Source: CALOFP01 sp942492635
Lineage (GTDB): Bacteria > UBP6 > UBA1177 > CALOFP01
Reading direction: 5' to 3'
Length of the DNA stretch: 64,000 bases
NCBI GenBank assembly: GCA_942492635.1
Contig: CALOFP010000001.1
Span: forward strand, 1-64,000
Shown here: positions 50,463 to 58,837 of the stretch, one piece after another
How the letters are laid out: each line of letters starts with the position of its first letter
Position numbering within the stretch: position 1 is the stretch's first letter
The notes under the pieces: model-generated
Databases searched by the model: none
What the model was told of the DNA's origin: nothing
What the model saw: the letters and a program-made list of their open reading frames with translations, nothing else
Made by a program: the position numbers and the translations under genes

Positions 50463-52562
50463 CTACTTATTCAGGCCAAAGGCAAGCTTTTCAAGACCGT
50501 GGACATCAAGGATTAGAGAGATCCTTCCATCTCCCAGAATGGTTGCACCCGAAGTGCCCTCAATCTGTTTGTAGTTGGTGTCAAGACTCTTGATCACCGC
50601 CTGCTGTTGCCCGATGACGTCATCGACCATAAGAGCGATCTTCTTGTTGTCACCCTCGATTATCATCACTATGGCGTCCCTCGGATCTAATATCTCCGTT
50701 TCAAATCCCATAACTTCATAGAGCCTTATGAATGGAAGGTACTCCTCTCTGAACTCCATCACCTCGCCACGTCCTTCGATGGTCTTGACACTGTTTTCCC
50801 CGGGTCTGACAGCCTCGATGATTGAAAGAAGCGGAATCGTGACAACCTCAGATCCGACAGCGACTTTCATCCCCTCAATAATTGCAAGGGTAAGGGGAAG
50901 CTTTATTCTAAACATCGTACCCTGTCCCTTCTCAGAAAAGATCTCAATGTTTCCCCTAAGACTTTCTATGTTCTTTTTTACAACATCGAGACCGACACCT
51001 CTTCCCGATATTTCAGTAACCTTTTTAGCTGTAGAAAACCCTGGAAGCATCATGAAGTTATATATCTCCTGATCAGACAGTTCACCGCCCTTATAGAGAC
51101 CTCTCTCTACAGCTTTTTGGAGAATCTTCTCCTTATCTATCCCCTGACCGTCATCTTCAACCTCGATAATTATCTTTCCCTCCTGCTGATACGCCCTCAG
51201 CCAGATCGACCCCTCAACCGGCTTGCCGAGCGCAATCCTCTGCTGAGGATGCTCCACACCATGGTCAACGGAGTTTCGAATAAGATGCTTCAAAGGATCA
51301 TCAATTTGCTCTATTACAGTCTTGTCCAGCTCTGTTTCGGTACCGGACATGTAGAGGTTGATCTTTTTGCCCATCTCATTAGCCGTATCACGCACAACTC
51401 TCTGGAATCGACGAAATGTTCCCTCTATGGGAATCATACGCACCCTCATCACCTGTTCCTGTACGTCCCTGCTGATTCTTTCAAGAGATTCGACCGTATC
51501 ATTCAGATCTCTGTCGTGAGTCATGCTGTTTGAGGCTATGAGCTGGGACATACGAGCAACACCAATAACCATCTCACCAACAAAATTGACAAGTTTATCG
51601 AGTTTGCCAGTATCCACCCTTATAGTGGTACTTACCTTGATATCCTTGCTCTTCTTCTGTTTCTTGAGGATTGAATCCATTACCAGAGGATCAACCTTCT
51701 TTTTTGCGATAAGAATTTCGCCCGCTTTTTTCTGCTCCCTTATGGCCTCTTCTACTTCCCGTTCCTTGATCACACCCTCTTCCTCGAGGATCTGACCGAT
51801 CTTTTTATCAGCATATCCGATGTCAACTCCATCGACAAAGCGACTACTTACATCATCGATGCTTATGCGGTTTTCATCTTTTACGAAGATAAAAACATTC
51901 TCTACTGTAGAAAAGGGTTTATTTGTCTTTAGAATAATTTCCCAACTGAGATAAAATTTATCGAATTCATACTCGTCAATATTTGGAACAACCCCAGTTT
52001 CCGTACGCATTTTAACAATTGTTCCATGTTCTCGAAGCTCTCTGAGAAGCATCATGGGATCTGTTCCGGTAAGGAAAATATCGGCTCTGAACTTCATTAT
52101 TATCCGGATATGCTTTTCCTTAAAGTCCTCACCAGAAGCTGCTGCCCGCCCTGCCGAAGGAACTGCGCTCTTCTCAAAGCCATGATATTTTTTCAGATCT
52201 TCTATCCCGGAATTTACCATAGCGCTCAACTCGGATGATGCCAATGCCGGATCTGTATCAACCAGTTTTTTTATTATGTCGATGGACTTTAAAAAAACAG
52301 ATATCAACTTCTGGCTCACCTTCAGCTCGTTGGCCCTCAATCTTGAGAGAACGTTCTCAAACTCATGGGTAAAATCTGTCAGAAGTATGTACTCGATCAT
52401 ACCGGAGCTTCCCTTGAGGGTATGCACTGAACGGAAGATCTGGTTTATCAGCTCCTCATTGTGCATATTTTTTTCCAAATCAAGAAGATCCGCCTCTAAC
52501 CCGTTAACGATCTCTCTGGATTCCTCTATAAAAATTTGATAGAGATTATCTCTATTTAACAT
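50463..52562 (-). CDS. cheA: Chemotaxis histidine kinase CheA
   Basis: 699 residues. P1 HPt with His47 in NQIFRSVHTLKGSSGMIEYI. The region to about 330 includes a P2-like beta/alpha domain (KHIRIIMKFRADIFLTGTDP) and a helical stretch (KIGQILEEEGVIKEREVEEA). P3 dimerisation: TTIRVDTGKLDKLVNFVGEM. P4 ATPase: DDPLKHLIRNSVDHGVEHPQ (N box), VEDDGQGIDKEKIL (G1), FSTAKKVTEISGRGVGLDVV (F and G2). P5 CheW-like: VAVGSEVVTIPLLSIIEAVR. All catalytic parts are present. It phosphorylates CheY and CheB, and possibly the HPt-CheW fusion. It starts after GAGGGG, 15 bases past cheY. Confidence 0.97.
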   Translation of the reverse strand: MLNRDNLYQIFIEESREIVNGLEADLLDLEKNMHNEELINQIFRSVHTLKGSSGMIEYILLTDFTHEFENVLSRLRANELKVSQKLISVFLKSIDIIKKLVDTDPALASSELSAMVNSGIEDLKKYHGFEKSAVPSAGRAAASGEDFKEKHIRIIMKFRADIFLTGTDPMMLLRELREHGTIVKMRTETGVVPNIDEYEFDKFYLSWEIILKTNKPFSTVENVFIFVKDENRISIDDVSSRFVDGVDIGYADKKIGQILEEEGVIKEREVEEAIREQKKAGEILIAKKKVDPLVMDSILKKQKKSKDIKVSTTIRVDTGKLDKLVNFVGEMVIGVARMSQLIASNSMTHDRDLNDTVESLERISRDVQEQVMRVRMIPIEGTFRRFQRVVRDTANEMGKKINLYMSGTETELDKTVIEQIDDPLKHLIRNSVDHGVEHPQQRIALGKPVEGSIWLRAYQQEGKIIIEVEDDGQGIDKEKILQKAVERGLYKGGELSDQEIYNFMMLPGFSTAKKVTEISGRGVGLDVVKKNIESLRGNIEIFSEKGQGTMFRIKLPLTLAIIEGMKVAVGSEVVTIPLLSIIEAVRPGENSVKTIEGRGEVMEFREEYLPFIRLYEVMGFETEILDPRDAIVMIIEGDNKKIALMVDDVIGQQQAVIKSLDTNYKQIEGTSGATILGDGRISLILDVHGLEKLAFGLNK

Positions 52563-52577
52563 TATTTTCCCCTCAAT

Positions 52578-52955
52578 TCAGCGAACAAACTTTCTAACAA
52601 CCCAAAGTAGCTGTTCAGGCTTGAAGGGTTTCACAAGCCAGCCTGAAGCACCTGCTTTTTTACCTTCCATCTTCTTGGCGTTTTCCGATTCGGTAGTCAA
52701 CACAAGGATGGGAACGAATCTGTGGGTCCCCTTCTTTACCTCTTTGATGAATGTTATACCGTCCATATTGGGCATGTTGATATCGGTAATAATCATATCA
52801 ATCTTTACCCCTTCAGAATGTATCTCTTCAAGCTTCTTAAGTCCGTCTACCCCATCCATTGCCTGAACAACCTTGAAGCCAGCATCCGAAAGAACAAAGT
52901 TAACAGACGCCCTGAGTGTTGCTGAGTCGTCTACTATTAAAATTGTTTTAGTCAT
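52578..52955 (-). CDS. cheY: Chemotaxis response regulator CheY
   Basis: 125 residues, a single receiver domain: TKTILIVDDSATLRASVNFV with the acidic pair, phospho-Asp58 in IDMIITDINMPNMDG, Thr in ILVLTTESENAKK, Lys in SGWLVKPFKPEQL. The ATG at 52955 has GAGG seven bases upstream; the GTG four codons earlier is rejected. It overlaps the second STAS gene by eight bases. The output target is unknown, as no flagellar or pilus motor gene is in the window. Confidence 0.95.
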   Translation of the reverse strand: MTKTILIVDDSATLRASVNFVLSDAGFKVVQAMDGVDGLKKLEEIHSEGVKIDMIITDINMPNMDGITFIKEVKKGTHRFVPILVLTTESENAKKMEGKKAGASGWLVKPFKPEQLLWVVRKFVR

Positions 52956-53241
52956 TTTTATCCTCACTAAAGATGCTCGAAAGCCCCATCAGTTTGATAT
53001 CGTCAAACATGAGTCTCGGAAAATCTTTCCATCTAACCTTAACATTCCCAATGGATTTCTTAAAAGAGATAAGCATCTGAAGCGAGGTACTGTCCCAGCT
53101 TTCAACATTCTTCAAATCCACAGTTATGCTGTTTGAGTCCGGAGAGACCCTGCGAAGAAAATCGAGCAATTCGTCCCCGGAGTTTATGGAAACATCACCA
53201 CCGAGGTAAACAACGTTATCTTTAAAGCTGTAATTTCCCAT
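52948..53241 (-). CDS. STAS-domain protein, MlaB-like
   Basis: 97 residues. VVYLGGDVSINSGDELLDFL, ITVDLKNVESWDSTSLQMLI and FKKSIGNVKVRWKDF match a STAS fold; the segment WDSTSLQML is where anti-anti-sigma factors have their phospho-serine (Ser51 or Ser53 here). It follows the other STAS gene by two bases and overlaps cheY by eight. In a partner switch it would bind the RsbW-like ATPase encoded at the operon's other end. Confidence 0.82.
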   Translation of the reverse strand: MGNYSFKDNVVYLGGDVSINSGDELLDFLRRVSPDSNSITVDLKNVESWDSTSLQMLISFKKSIGNVKVRWKDFPRLMFDDIKLMGLSSIFSEDKND

Positions 53242-53243
53242 GG

Positions 53244-53552
53244 CTACCTCTCTATTGCTATAAGCTTGTCGAGCCGTATCGCCTTGAAAAGTGTAAAAAC
53301 ATCGTCGTTAATCCCGGAAATAAGTATATCCCCACCCTTATTTTTGAACTTCTTGTAGAAGAGAAGAAGCTTGCCGATTCCGGAGCTGTTTATAAAGTTA
53401 AGATTTGAAAAGTTAAATACAACCTTAGCTGTCTCCATGTCGAACAGCTTGTCAAGAGCTTCCTGAAAAATAACGGTCCCTTCGTTGTCGATTCTTCCAT
53501 CCAGATTGATCAAGATACTCTCTTCCTTCTTCTCTATGTTGTAGTTGAGCAT
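53244..53552 (-). CDS. STAS-domain anti-sigma factor antagonist
   Basis: 102 residues. ESILINLDGRIDNEGTVIFQ, AKVVFNFSNLNFINSSGIGK and LLLFYKKFKNKGGDILISGI, with the phosphorylatable serine in FINSSGIG (Ser56/Ser57). This is a standard SpoIIAA/RsbV-type antagonist, which when unphosphorylated sequesters an RsbW-type kinase. It is the second gene of the chemosensory operon. GGGAGG lies ahead of the ATG. Confidence 0.9.
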   Translation of the reverse strand: MLNYNIEKKEESILINLDGRIDNEGTVIFQEALDKLFDMETAKVVFNFSNLNFINSSGIGKLLLFYKKFKNKGGDILISGINDDVFTLFKAIRLDKLIAIER

Positions 53553-53572
53553 TGAGGCCTCCCTTCTATTCG

Positions 53573-54613
53573 TTAAAAAAACTCAATATTTTCGTCAAAT
53601 GATTCTTTCACATTCATCTCAAAAATGTCCGATAAAATCTGCTTGTGCTCCTTGATTCTGAACATATCCATAAAGTACGATCCAAAATCAACACTCTCGG
53701 CATCATCTCGAGCTTTTCCTCCTGCGGAAAGAAAAAGGTCGTCAATAAGTTTCATAATATCACTGAAGAATGTTCTTGTAAACAGGTTTCCTATCGTCAG
53801 ACTGGACTTGCCCACCGACGCCCCTTTCAATTTATTAATTTCGGAATAGTCTTCAAGAAATTTCCATTCCGAAAGAGCAAACAGGATTTCAAATCTTTCG
53901 GGTTGTTCAATTTGATGTGATATTTTTTTCATCTTCGCGGCGTGAACATAGATCGGACTCCGACCTTCATTTATTATGCCGATAGCTGTACTCATGTAGG
54001 AAAAACTGTGGCTGAGTATACTGGCAACCCTGAAAAATTTGGACTCTAGCAGACTCAAAGTATCCTCAAACATATCGAAGAGCGAAACTACAAGGGAAGA
54101 AAGAAGAACCTTCAGTTTAAGGAGATCCTCTGAACAGACAAGTCTATCCTGCCTTTCGATCTCTGCAAAAACTTCAAGAACAGCATCACAACTCAGGAAG
54201 CCCTGGGTAATTATATCATCATACTGAGTAAGAAAGGTTATCTCCCTTACAATCATTGAGAGTTTGGAGAGCCCCTCAACGGATCCGTAGAGAGAGGGAA
54301 GAATAAGATTCGTCTCCACCCTTTCATATTCATCCATTATTGTCTCTTTGAGAGTCGCAATTTCCTTACAGGCTGCAAGTCGATCTTTTTCACAATCTTC
54401 GGTAAAACTATCCAATGCTACGAAAAATTCCACCAAATAATTACGTGTATCCACTTTTCTATTCAACTGTTCGAGATCACTTACGAACTTCTCAAGCCTA
54501 CTCCGATTATCACCCTCAAGTTCCCTCAGCTCCAGAACATGGGAAGCAGCAGAATCGAAGATCCCGGTAAGTTCATGCTTCAATTCGTCAAGTCTTTTTT
54601 TGAGTAGTTCCAT
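53573..54613 (-). CDS. Unknown all-helical protein heading the chemosensory operon
   Basis: 346 residues, family not recognised. No signal peptide or membrane segment. It is almost entirely helical with heptad-like stretches: LLKKRLDELKHELTGIFDSA, LEGDNRSRLEKFVSDLEQLN, CKEIATLKETIMDEYERVET, LLKLKVLLSSLVVSLFDMFE, then a less charged C-terminal half with RTFFSDIMKLIDDLFLSAGG. It does not show the receptor signalling tip expected of an MCP. As the first gene of an operon with cheA, cheW, cheB, cheD and cheR but no receptor, it may be a cytoplasmic input, scaffold or target of the pathway. A strong sigma-70 promoter lies directly upstream. Confidence 0.75.
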   Translation of the reverse strand: MELLKKRLDELKHELTGIFDSAASHVLELRELEGDNRSRLEKFVSDLEQLNRKVDTRNYLVEFFVALDSFTEDCEKDRLAACKEIATLKETIMDEYERVETNLILPSLYGSVEGLSKLSMIVREITFLTQYDDIITQGFLSCDAVLEVFAEIERQDRLVCSEDLLKLKVLLSSLVVSLFDMFEDTLSLLESKFFRVASILSHSFSYMSTAIGIINEGRSPIYVHAAKMKKISHQIEQPERFEILFALSEWKFLEDYSEINKLKGASVGKSSLTIGNLFTRTFFSDIMKLIDDLFLSAGGKARDDAESVDFGSYFMDMFRIKEHKQILSDIFEMNVKESFDENIEFF

Positions 54614-54647
54614 ACAGCCGGTTCCCCACCTCTAATCCCTAGAATCA

Positions 54648-54676
54648 ACTATACCCACATGGATTTATGAGGTCAA
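54648..54676 (-). promoter_or_regulatory. Sigma-70 promoter of the chemosensory operon
   Basis: Minus-strand TTGACC (54671-54676), 17 bases, then TATAGT (54648-54653): five of six bases match at both elements with ideal spacing. Transcription would start near 54641, about 28 bases before the first ATG. Confidence 0.82.
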
Positions 54677-54856
54677 TTTAATTTGCCTTTACAGAGACAA
54701 CAGAGCTGTTTAAAATCCTGTAAGTTCTAACCTTTTCCCCATATAATTTCGACTTAAGCAATCCATATTTATGCACATTATGACCTGAAAAGGATCTGCC
54801 GATTATGAATGCCACAATTGCAAAAATATATTTTTTTATTTTTTACACCTGTTCAT

Positions 54857-54862
54857 TATAAT
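54857..54862 (+). promoter_or_regulatory. -10 element of the lipoprotein gene at 54891
   Basis: A perfect TATAAT sits 28 bases before the ATG at 54891, with GGAGG just before the start codon. The -35 region is only T-rich. The promoter diverges from that of the chemosensory operon. Confidence 0.5.
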
Positions 54863-54890
54863 ATACTCCAAACAATTTTTTGGAGGAAAT

Positions 54891-55478
54891 ATGAATTTTA
54901 AATTTAAGCTAACATTTTTACTGTTTTTACTCTTTTTTTCACTTTTTCTATCCTGCAAAGCCGAAAAAGAAACACTTCAGAAAAAATCTTCACCTCAGAC
55001 AAAAAAAAAGACAGACTTGAGAATCAATATTCAAGAAAAAGATGTAACTTCATTTCTCACACACACAAAAAAAATCAATACAATATCAACCAACCAAGTC
55101 AAGAAAATCAAATCATCCGATAGTAAGGCTAACCCCGAAGTGATAAGAAGGGGGATAAAAAAAGCGGTAGACAACTACCTGATAGGTCAGGGGTTCACTC
55201 CATCCGATTTTTACAGCAAGGGAAACAGGATTATGAAGATATTTTTCTCCATAAAAATGAAAAACGATCCAGATATCCTGGAGTCAAAAAGAAAAGCTCT
55301 CGAAAGAAGCGGTCTAAAAAAAGAGGAAATTGAAGAAAACCTAAAAATCATGAAAAAGACGTCAGAGGAACTTTATCGTCAGTACACCGAGGGAGTTACA
55401 GATAAAGAGAAAAATCTTGTAGAAAAATATCTACCTGCAATCGAAAAAATAGTACAAGGTCGTACCATAAAAATGTGA
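54891..55478 (+). CDS. Unknown lipoprotein, Lys-rich
   Basis: 195 residues. Lipoprotein signal FLLFLLFFSLFLSCKAEKE with Cys22. A Lys/Ser-rich low-complexity segment covers about 25-80. A helical domain follows: NPEVIRRGIKKAVDNYLIGQ, GFTPSDFYSKGNRIMKIFFS, and RSGLKKEEIEENLKIMKKTS. No family recognised. It is expressed divergently from the chemosensory operon across a 277-base gap. A role in the envelope is implied only by the lipobox. Confidence 0.78.
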   Translation: MNFKFKLTFLLFLLFFSLFLSCKAEKETLQKKSSPQTKKKTDLRINIQEKDVTSFLTHTKKINTISTNQVKKIKSSDSKANPEVIRRGIKKAVDNYLIGQGFTPSDFYSKGNRIMKIFFSIKMKNDPDILESKRKALERSGLKKEEIEENLKIMKKTSEELYRQYTEGVTDKEKNLVEKYLPAIEKIVQGRTIKM

Positions 55479-55772
55479 TGAAAACCGCCGAGATAACTTT
55501 ATTTCATTACATCTTTCCCGATTTCAACATGATGATATTAGGATAGAATCACCTGACAGAAATGTGGCTATTTTTAAATTTCAAGTCATCGATTGCCGCA
55601 AATTGAAACAATTTTTTCTTTTACAGATGGAACATACGACTAAAGCAGAACAAAATTTAATCTCAATATAATTTTCAAAACCACAATTACAACTTTAAAA
55701 TAAACGCCAACCTCTCTAATTGAGGAAAATTACGACAGCCCTCTTCCATGTTACTGTAACATTTATGACACT

Positions 55773-56288
55773 TTAAAACCTGAAAGAGGCACCGCATGCA
55801 ATATTGAACTGTATCAAAACACCCTCTTCTCCACCTTGATCAACGATATCATCTCCATAAAAGTAGGTGATGAACTGCCCCTCCACAAAAAAGTTAAGAA
55901 AATGATGGGGGCTGTATCGTACCCCTGGTTCAGCCTGTACTCCGTAGAGCTGGTAACCTACAAAATAGAGAGGAATTCCCCCGGTAATATAGAGTTCCCA
56001 TTTGTCATTGAGAGACCTCTTTATTTTTGCTTTCGGCACTATTCCGAAGCCAAGCCGGTCTTCAACCGGAACCGTCAAGGAAACGCCGGCTTCAAAAAGA
56101 GGATCGTTGTCAGTATTTATCATCAGCTCAAGATCAAAAAAGAGTGGGGAACGATTCCATTCCGTTTTTTCACCACCGACACCGGCCTGAGCTCCCGTTC
56201 CCAGAGAAAAATCAAGAAAAACATCCATCTCCTGAGCCGACATAAAGCAGGAAAAGAGCAACAAAAACAAGAAAATAATCTTATTCAA
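55773..56288 (-). CDS. Small outer-membrane beta-barrel-like protein
   Basis: About 171 residues. With a TTG start at 56288 the protein begins with a clear signal peptide (NKIIFLFLLLFSCFMSAQEM), and GGAGG lies five bases upstream of that TTG; an ATG at 56315 would put nine extra residues before it. The mature part has alternating strands: DVFLDFSLGTGAQAGVGGEK, FFDLELMINTDNDPLFEAGV, WELYITGGIPLYFVGYQLYG, LIQFNIACGASFRF. The C-terminal Phe is typical of outer-membrane barrels. Function unknown. Confidence 0.75.
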   Translation of the reverse strand: MNKIIFLFLLLFSCFMSAQEMDVFLDFSLGTGAQAGVGGEKTEWNRSPLFFDLELMINTDNDPLFEAGVSLTVPVEDRLGFGIVPKAKIKRSLNDKWELYITGGIPLYFVGYQLYGVQAEPGVRYSPHHFLNFFVEGQFITYFYGDDIVDQGGEEGVLIQFNIACGASFRF

Positions 56289-56389
56289 ACCAACCTCCGA
56301 AAATATCCGAACCATACCTTGCAAAAAAAATGCCTGATTAACTTGATTTAGCAAATCAATTGGCATATTTTTACCTGAACGCCGTTTAT

Positions 56390-56395
56390 TATAAT
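56390..56395 (+). promoter_or_regulatory. -10 element of the PLP sulfur-enzyme gene
   Basis: TATAAT, 20 bases before the ATG at 56416, leaving a very short leader with AGGAG. No good -35 is seen, so an activator may be needed. Confidence 0.4.
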
Positions 56396-56415
56396 TTAAG
56401 CAGGAGATTGTTTAA

Positions 56416-57609
56416 ATGTCTGAAAAACGTTACTCAAAAGAAACAGTTGCTGTTCACGGTGCTCACTGTGACAGCATAAACACTATGGACCTTGCAACAC
56501 CAATCCATATGACTTCTACTTTCAAGTTCCACAATGCCGATCACGGTGCCGGAATTTTTGCTGGAACTGACGCCGGTTACGTATACACACGTATCTCCAA
56601 CCCTACAACAGATCTCTTCCAGGAAAAGATGGCCTGTCTTGAGGGAGGAGAGGCTGCTATCGCAACCGCATCAGGAATGGGTGCAATTGCTTCAGTTGCC
56701 AACACTCTCGCTCTTCCTGGCGACAACTTCGTAAGCTGCAACTCAATCTACGGCGGAACTTTCGCTCTCTTCGACGATCACATGAGAAAGCGCAACACAG
56801 AGCCGAGATTCGTAGCTCCGGAAGATGCCAACAGCGCTGAGAAGGTTGAGGCACTTATCGATGATAAGACAAAGTTCCTCTACACAGAAACACCAGCAAA
56901 CCCGACACTTGATGTAATCGACATTAAAATGTGGGCTGATATTGCTAAAAAGCACAACATACCGCTTGTTGTCGACAACACATTCGCTACTCCATACCTT
57001 CAGAGACCGCTCGAGCTCGGTGCCGATATCGTTGTTCACAGTGCCTCAAAGTACACCTCAGGTCACGGCGACCTCATCGGCGGTGTAATTGTAGGAAAGC
57101 AGGAGATGATCAACCTCATCAATACAGAGTACGTATGGCACTACGGGCCTACAATCAGTCCTTTCAACGCCTGGCTCTTCCTCAGAGGTCTCAAGACTCT
57201 CGCGGTCAGAATGGAAAAACATTCCGACAACGCCATGGAAGTTGCAAAATGGCTTGAAGCCAACGAAAAGGTTGAGAATGTTTACTACCCCGGACTCGAA
57301 TCCCACAGCACTCACGAGATTGCCAAGAATCAGATGGATAAGTTCGGCGGCATGATCTCTTTCACTGTAAAAGGCGGACTTGAGGCAGGAAAGACAATCA
57401 TGAACAATGTGAAAATGTGTGCCCTTGCAGTAAGTCTCGGTGACTGTGAAACACTCATCCAGCACCCTGCATCGATGACACACTCCACATACTCACCTGA
57501 GGACAGGGCTAAGGCAGGAATCTCTGACGGACTCATCAGACTTTCAGTCGGAATCGAGAACGCAAAAGACATTATTGCCGATATCGAGCAGGCTCTCAAC
57601 CTCATCTAA
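56416..57609 (+). CDS. Cys/Met metabolism PLP enzyme (methionine gamma-lyase / cystathionine gamma-synthase family)
   Basis: 397 residues, usual length. Family motifs: TMDLATPIHMTSTFKF, AGYVYTRISNPTTDLFQEKM, EAAIATASGMGAIASVANTL, NFVSCNSIYGGTFALFDDHM, LYTETPANPTLDVIDI, LVVDNTFATPYLQRPLELGA, and HSASKYTSGHGDLIGGVIVG with the PLP lysine. The tail SLGDCETLIQHPASMTHSTY with GISDGLIRLSVGIE is also typical. Similarity is strongest to methionine gamma-lyases, but the active-site Cys found in the best studied ones (YGCTF) is Gly here, so lyase, synthase and O-acetylhomoserine sulfhydrylase roles remain open. The gene stands alone. Its even, strongly biased codon use suggests high expression. Confidence 0.9.
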   Translation: MSEKRYSKETVAVHGAHCDSINTMDLATPIHMTSTFKFHNADHGAGIFAGTDAGYVYTRISNPTTDLFQEKMACLEGGEAAIATASGMGAIASVANTLALPGDNFVSCNSIYGGTFALFDDHMRKRNTEPRFVAPEDANSAEKVEALIDDKTKFLYTETPANPTLDVIDIKMWADIAKKHNIPLVVDNTFATPYLQRPLELGADIVVHSASKYTSGHGDLIGGVIVGKQEMINLINTEYVWHYGPTISPFNAWLFLRGLKTLAVRMEKHSDNAMEVAKWLEANEKVENVYYPGLESHSTHEIAKNQMDKFGGMISFTVKGGLEAGKTIMNNVKMCALAVSLGDCETLIQHPASMTHSTYSPEDRAKAGISDGLIRLSVGIENAKDIIADIEQALNLI

Positions 57610-57993
57610 AAGTTCAACTTATCTTTAAAATTCCAAGAACATTAACATCAGCTGAAATAAACCATCTATAAAAAATAATTAAAATCAAAACCCTACGGCC
57701 AGGATTCTCCGAATTAAACTCTTGCTGCCACTTTTCCAATAAATTCAAATGTCCTGACATGCAAAATAAAACTAGACTCTCTTTGCATAAAAACCAGTGC
57801 TTCCTAAAACGATTTTCAGTTAGACAGGAATCCTGAAATTTATCAAGTTTGAAAGGATTTCCATTTCAATTTACCACCTGCAGGGTTCGGCATGTTCGCC
57901 CCAATTTTTGGATGACAAATCTCAGCTGTATGGAGCCAATCATGTCCGAAGCCGCCTGGAGCGTTATCTGTCAGATTGTTGACATACAAAATC
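57610..57993. other. Intergenic region, no gene recognised
   Basis: About 380 AT-rich bases downstream of the PLP enzyme gene. No convincing terminator, promoter or gene is seen. A plus-strand frame starting at 57849 is antisense to the doubtful gene that follows and has no ribosome site. Confidence 0.4.
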
Positions 57994-58734
57994 TCATAAC
58001 TGGTCGAAAAGCGAAGTTACATAAGCCCCATCTGCCACTCCACCGAGGCCTATTTTCTTTACCCCCAACTTGCATCCGTTATTGCAGTGTGCATTCCATC
58101 CCAAAAATATTGCATCGTAATCCACTACTTTAAGATTGTTAAAACATTTACCAAGACCAGGTCTAAGAGTATAGCTACTTAAACTAGGACCCATGCTTAG
58201 CGTCTCTTTAGCTCTCACCCTTGCAACTTCCAGAGAAATTGAGTTTACAGGAATGAATTTCCGATCTTTTGATATCTTCCATAGATAGCGTATGGATCGC
58301 TTCCTGTTTCCTATCACTTGTTATAATTTAGTAATTGTTTTCAGGTCTCTTACCGATTGTATTTGCCGATAGAGCTCCTTCCACTTTTTCACATTGACTC
58401 GAGGAGTCATATCCATTGATATTTCGCAAGGTCCCTCTCCTTCTTCAACACTCAGATCTCTTTGCAGATATCTATTATCCTTCGTACCTATTTCGATTCT
58501 GTGATTCACTGAATTAAGAGTCAACAGCGAGGGAATCGACGGAGGGCTGAAAATTTCCATCTGCAAACAGCTCACCAGTTCCACCATTCTTATAAACAAC
58601 ATTCTTTGCATTAAGGATATTTCGACATCTTGACTATTGCAACTGCTCAAACACCCATCTTTTGAAACATTTTCATACGACACAGAAACACCGGATCTAC
58701 CATCAACATTTAGAAATTCACCAATATTGGGCAC
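57994..58734 (-). pseudogene. Doubtful gene with one in-frame stop
   Basis: Two open stretches in the same frame, 58734-58321 (137 codons, GTG start) and 58317-57994 (107 codons, GTG start), are separated only by a single TAA and one codon. They could be one gene of about 245 codons interrupted by a nonsense mutation or base error, two adjacent small genes, or chance. Parts look protein-like (VNVKKWKELYRQIQSVRDLK, NNLKVVDYDAIFLGWNAHCN), but no family is recognised and neither GTG has a good ribosome site. The frame remains open upstream into the promoter area of the next gene. Treat as unproven. Confidence 0.3.
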
Positions 58735-58837
58735 TTTTCCAATATTGAAAGTTTGCTTGTCTTGCTTTTTTTTCCAAAGTTGTTTAAAGTAAACGCGCCC
58801 TATAAATAAGCATCCATACGGTACAAGGGGTTTTTTG

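Noticed and set aside
53573..54613. Reading the 346-residue helical protein as a soluble chemoreceptor
   Set aside because: The highly conserved MCP hairpin tip is not visible and the heptad pattern is too short and irregular, so it is left as unknown.
55836..56351. 171-codon plus-strand frame
   Set aside because: It is the antisense shadow of the small outer-membrane protein, which has a signal peptide, a ribosome site and a C-terminal Phe.
57849..58133. 94-codon plus-strand frame
   Set aside because: No ribosome site or family; it overlaps the equally doubtful minus-strand frame and I saw no reason to prefer it.
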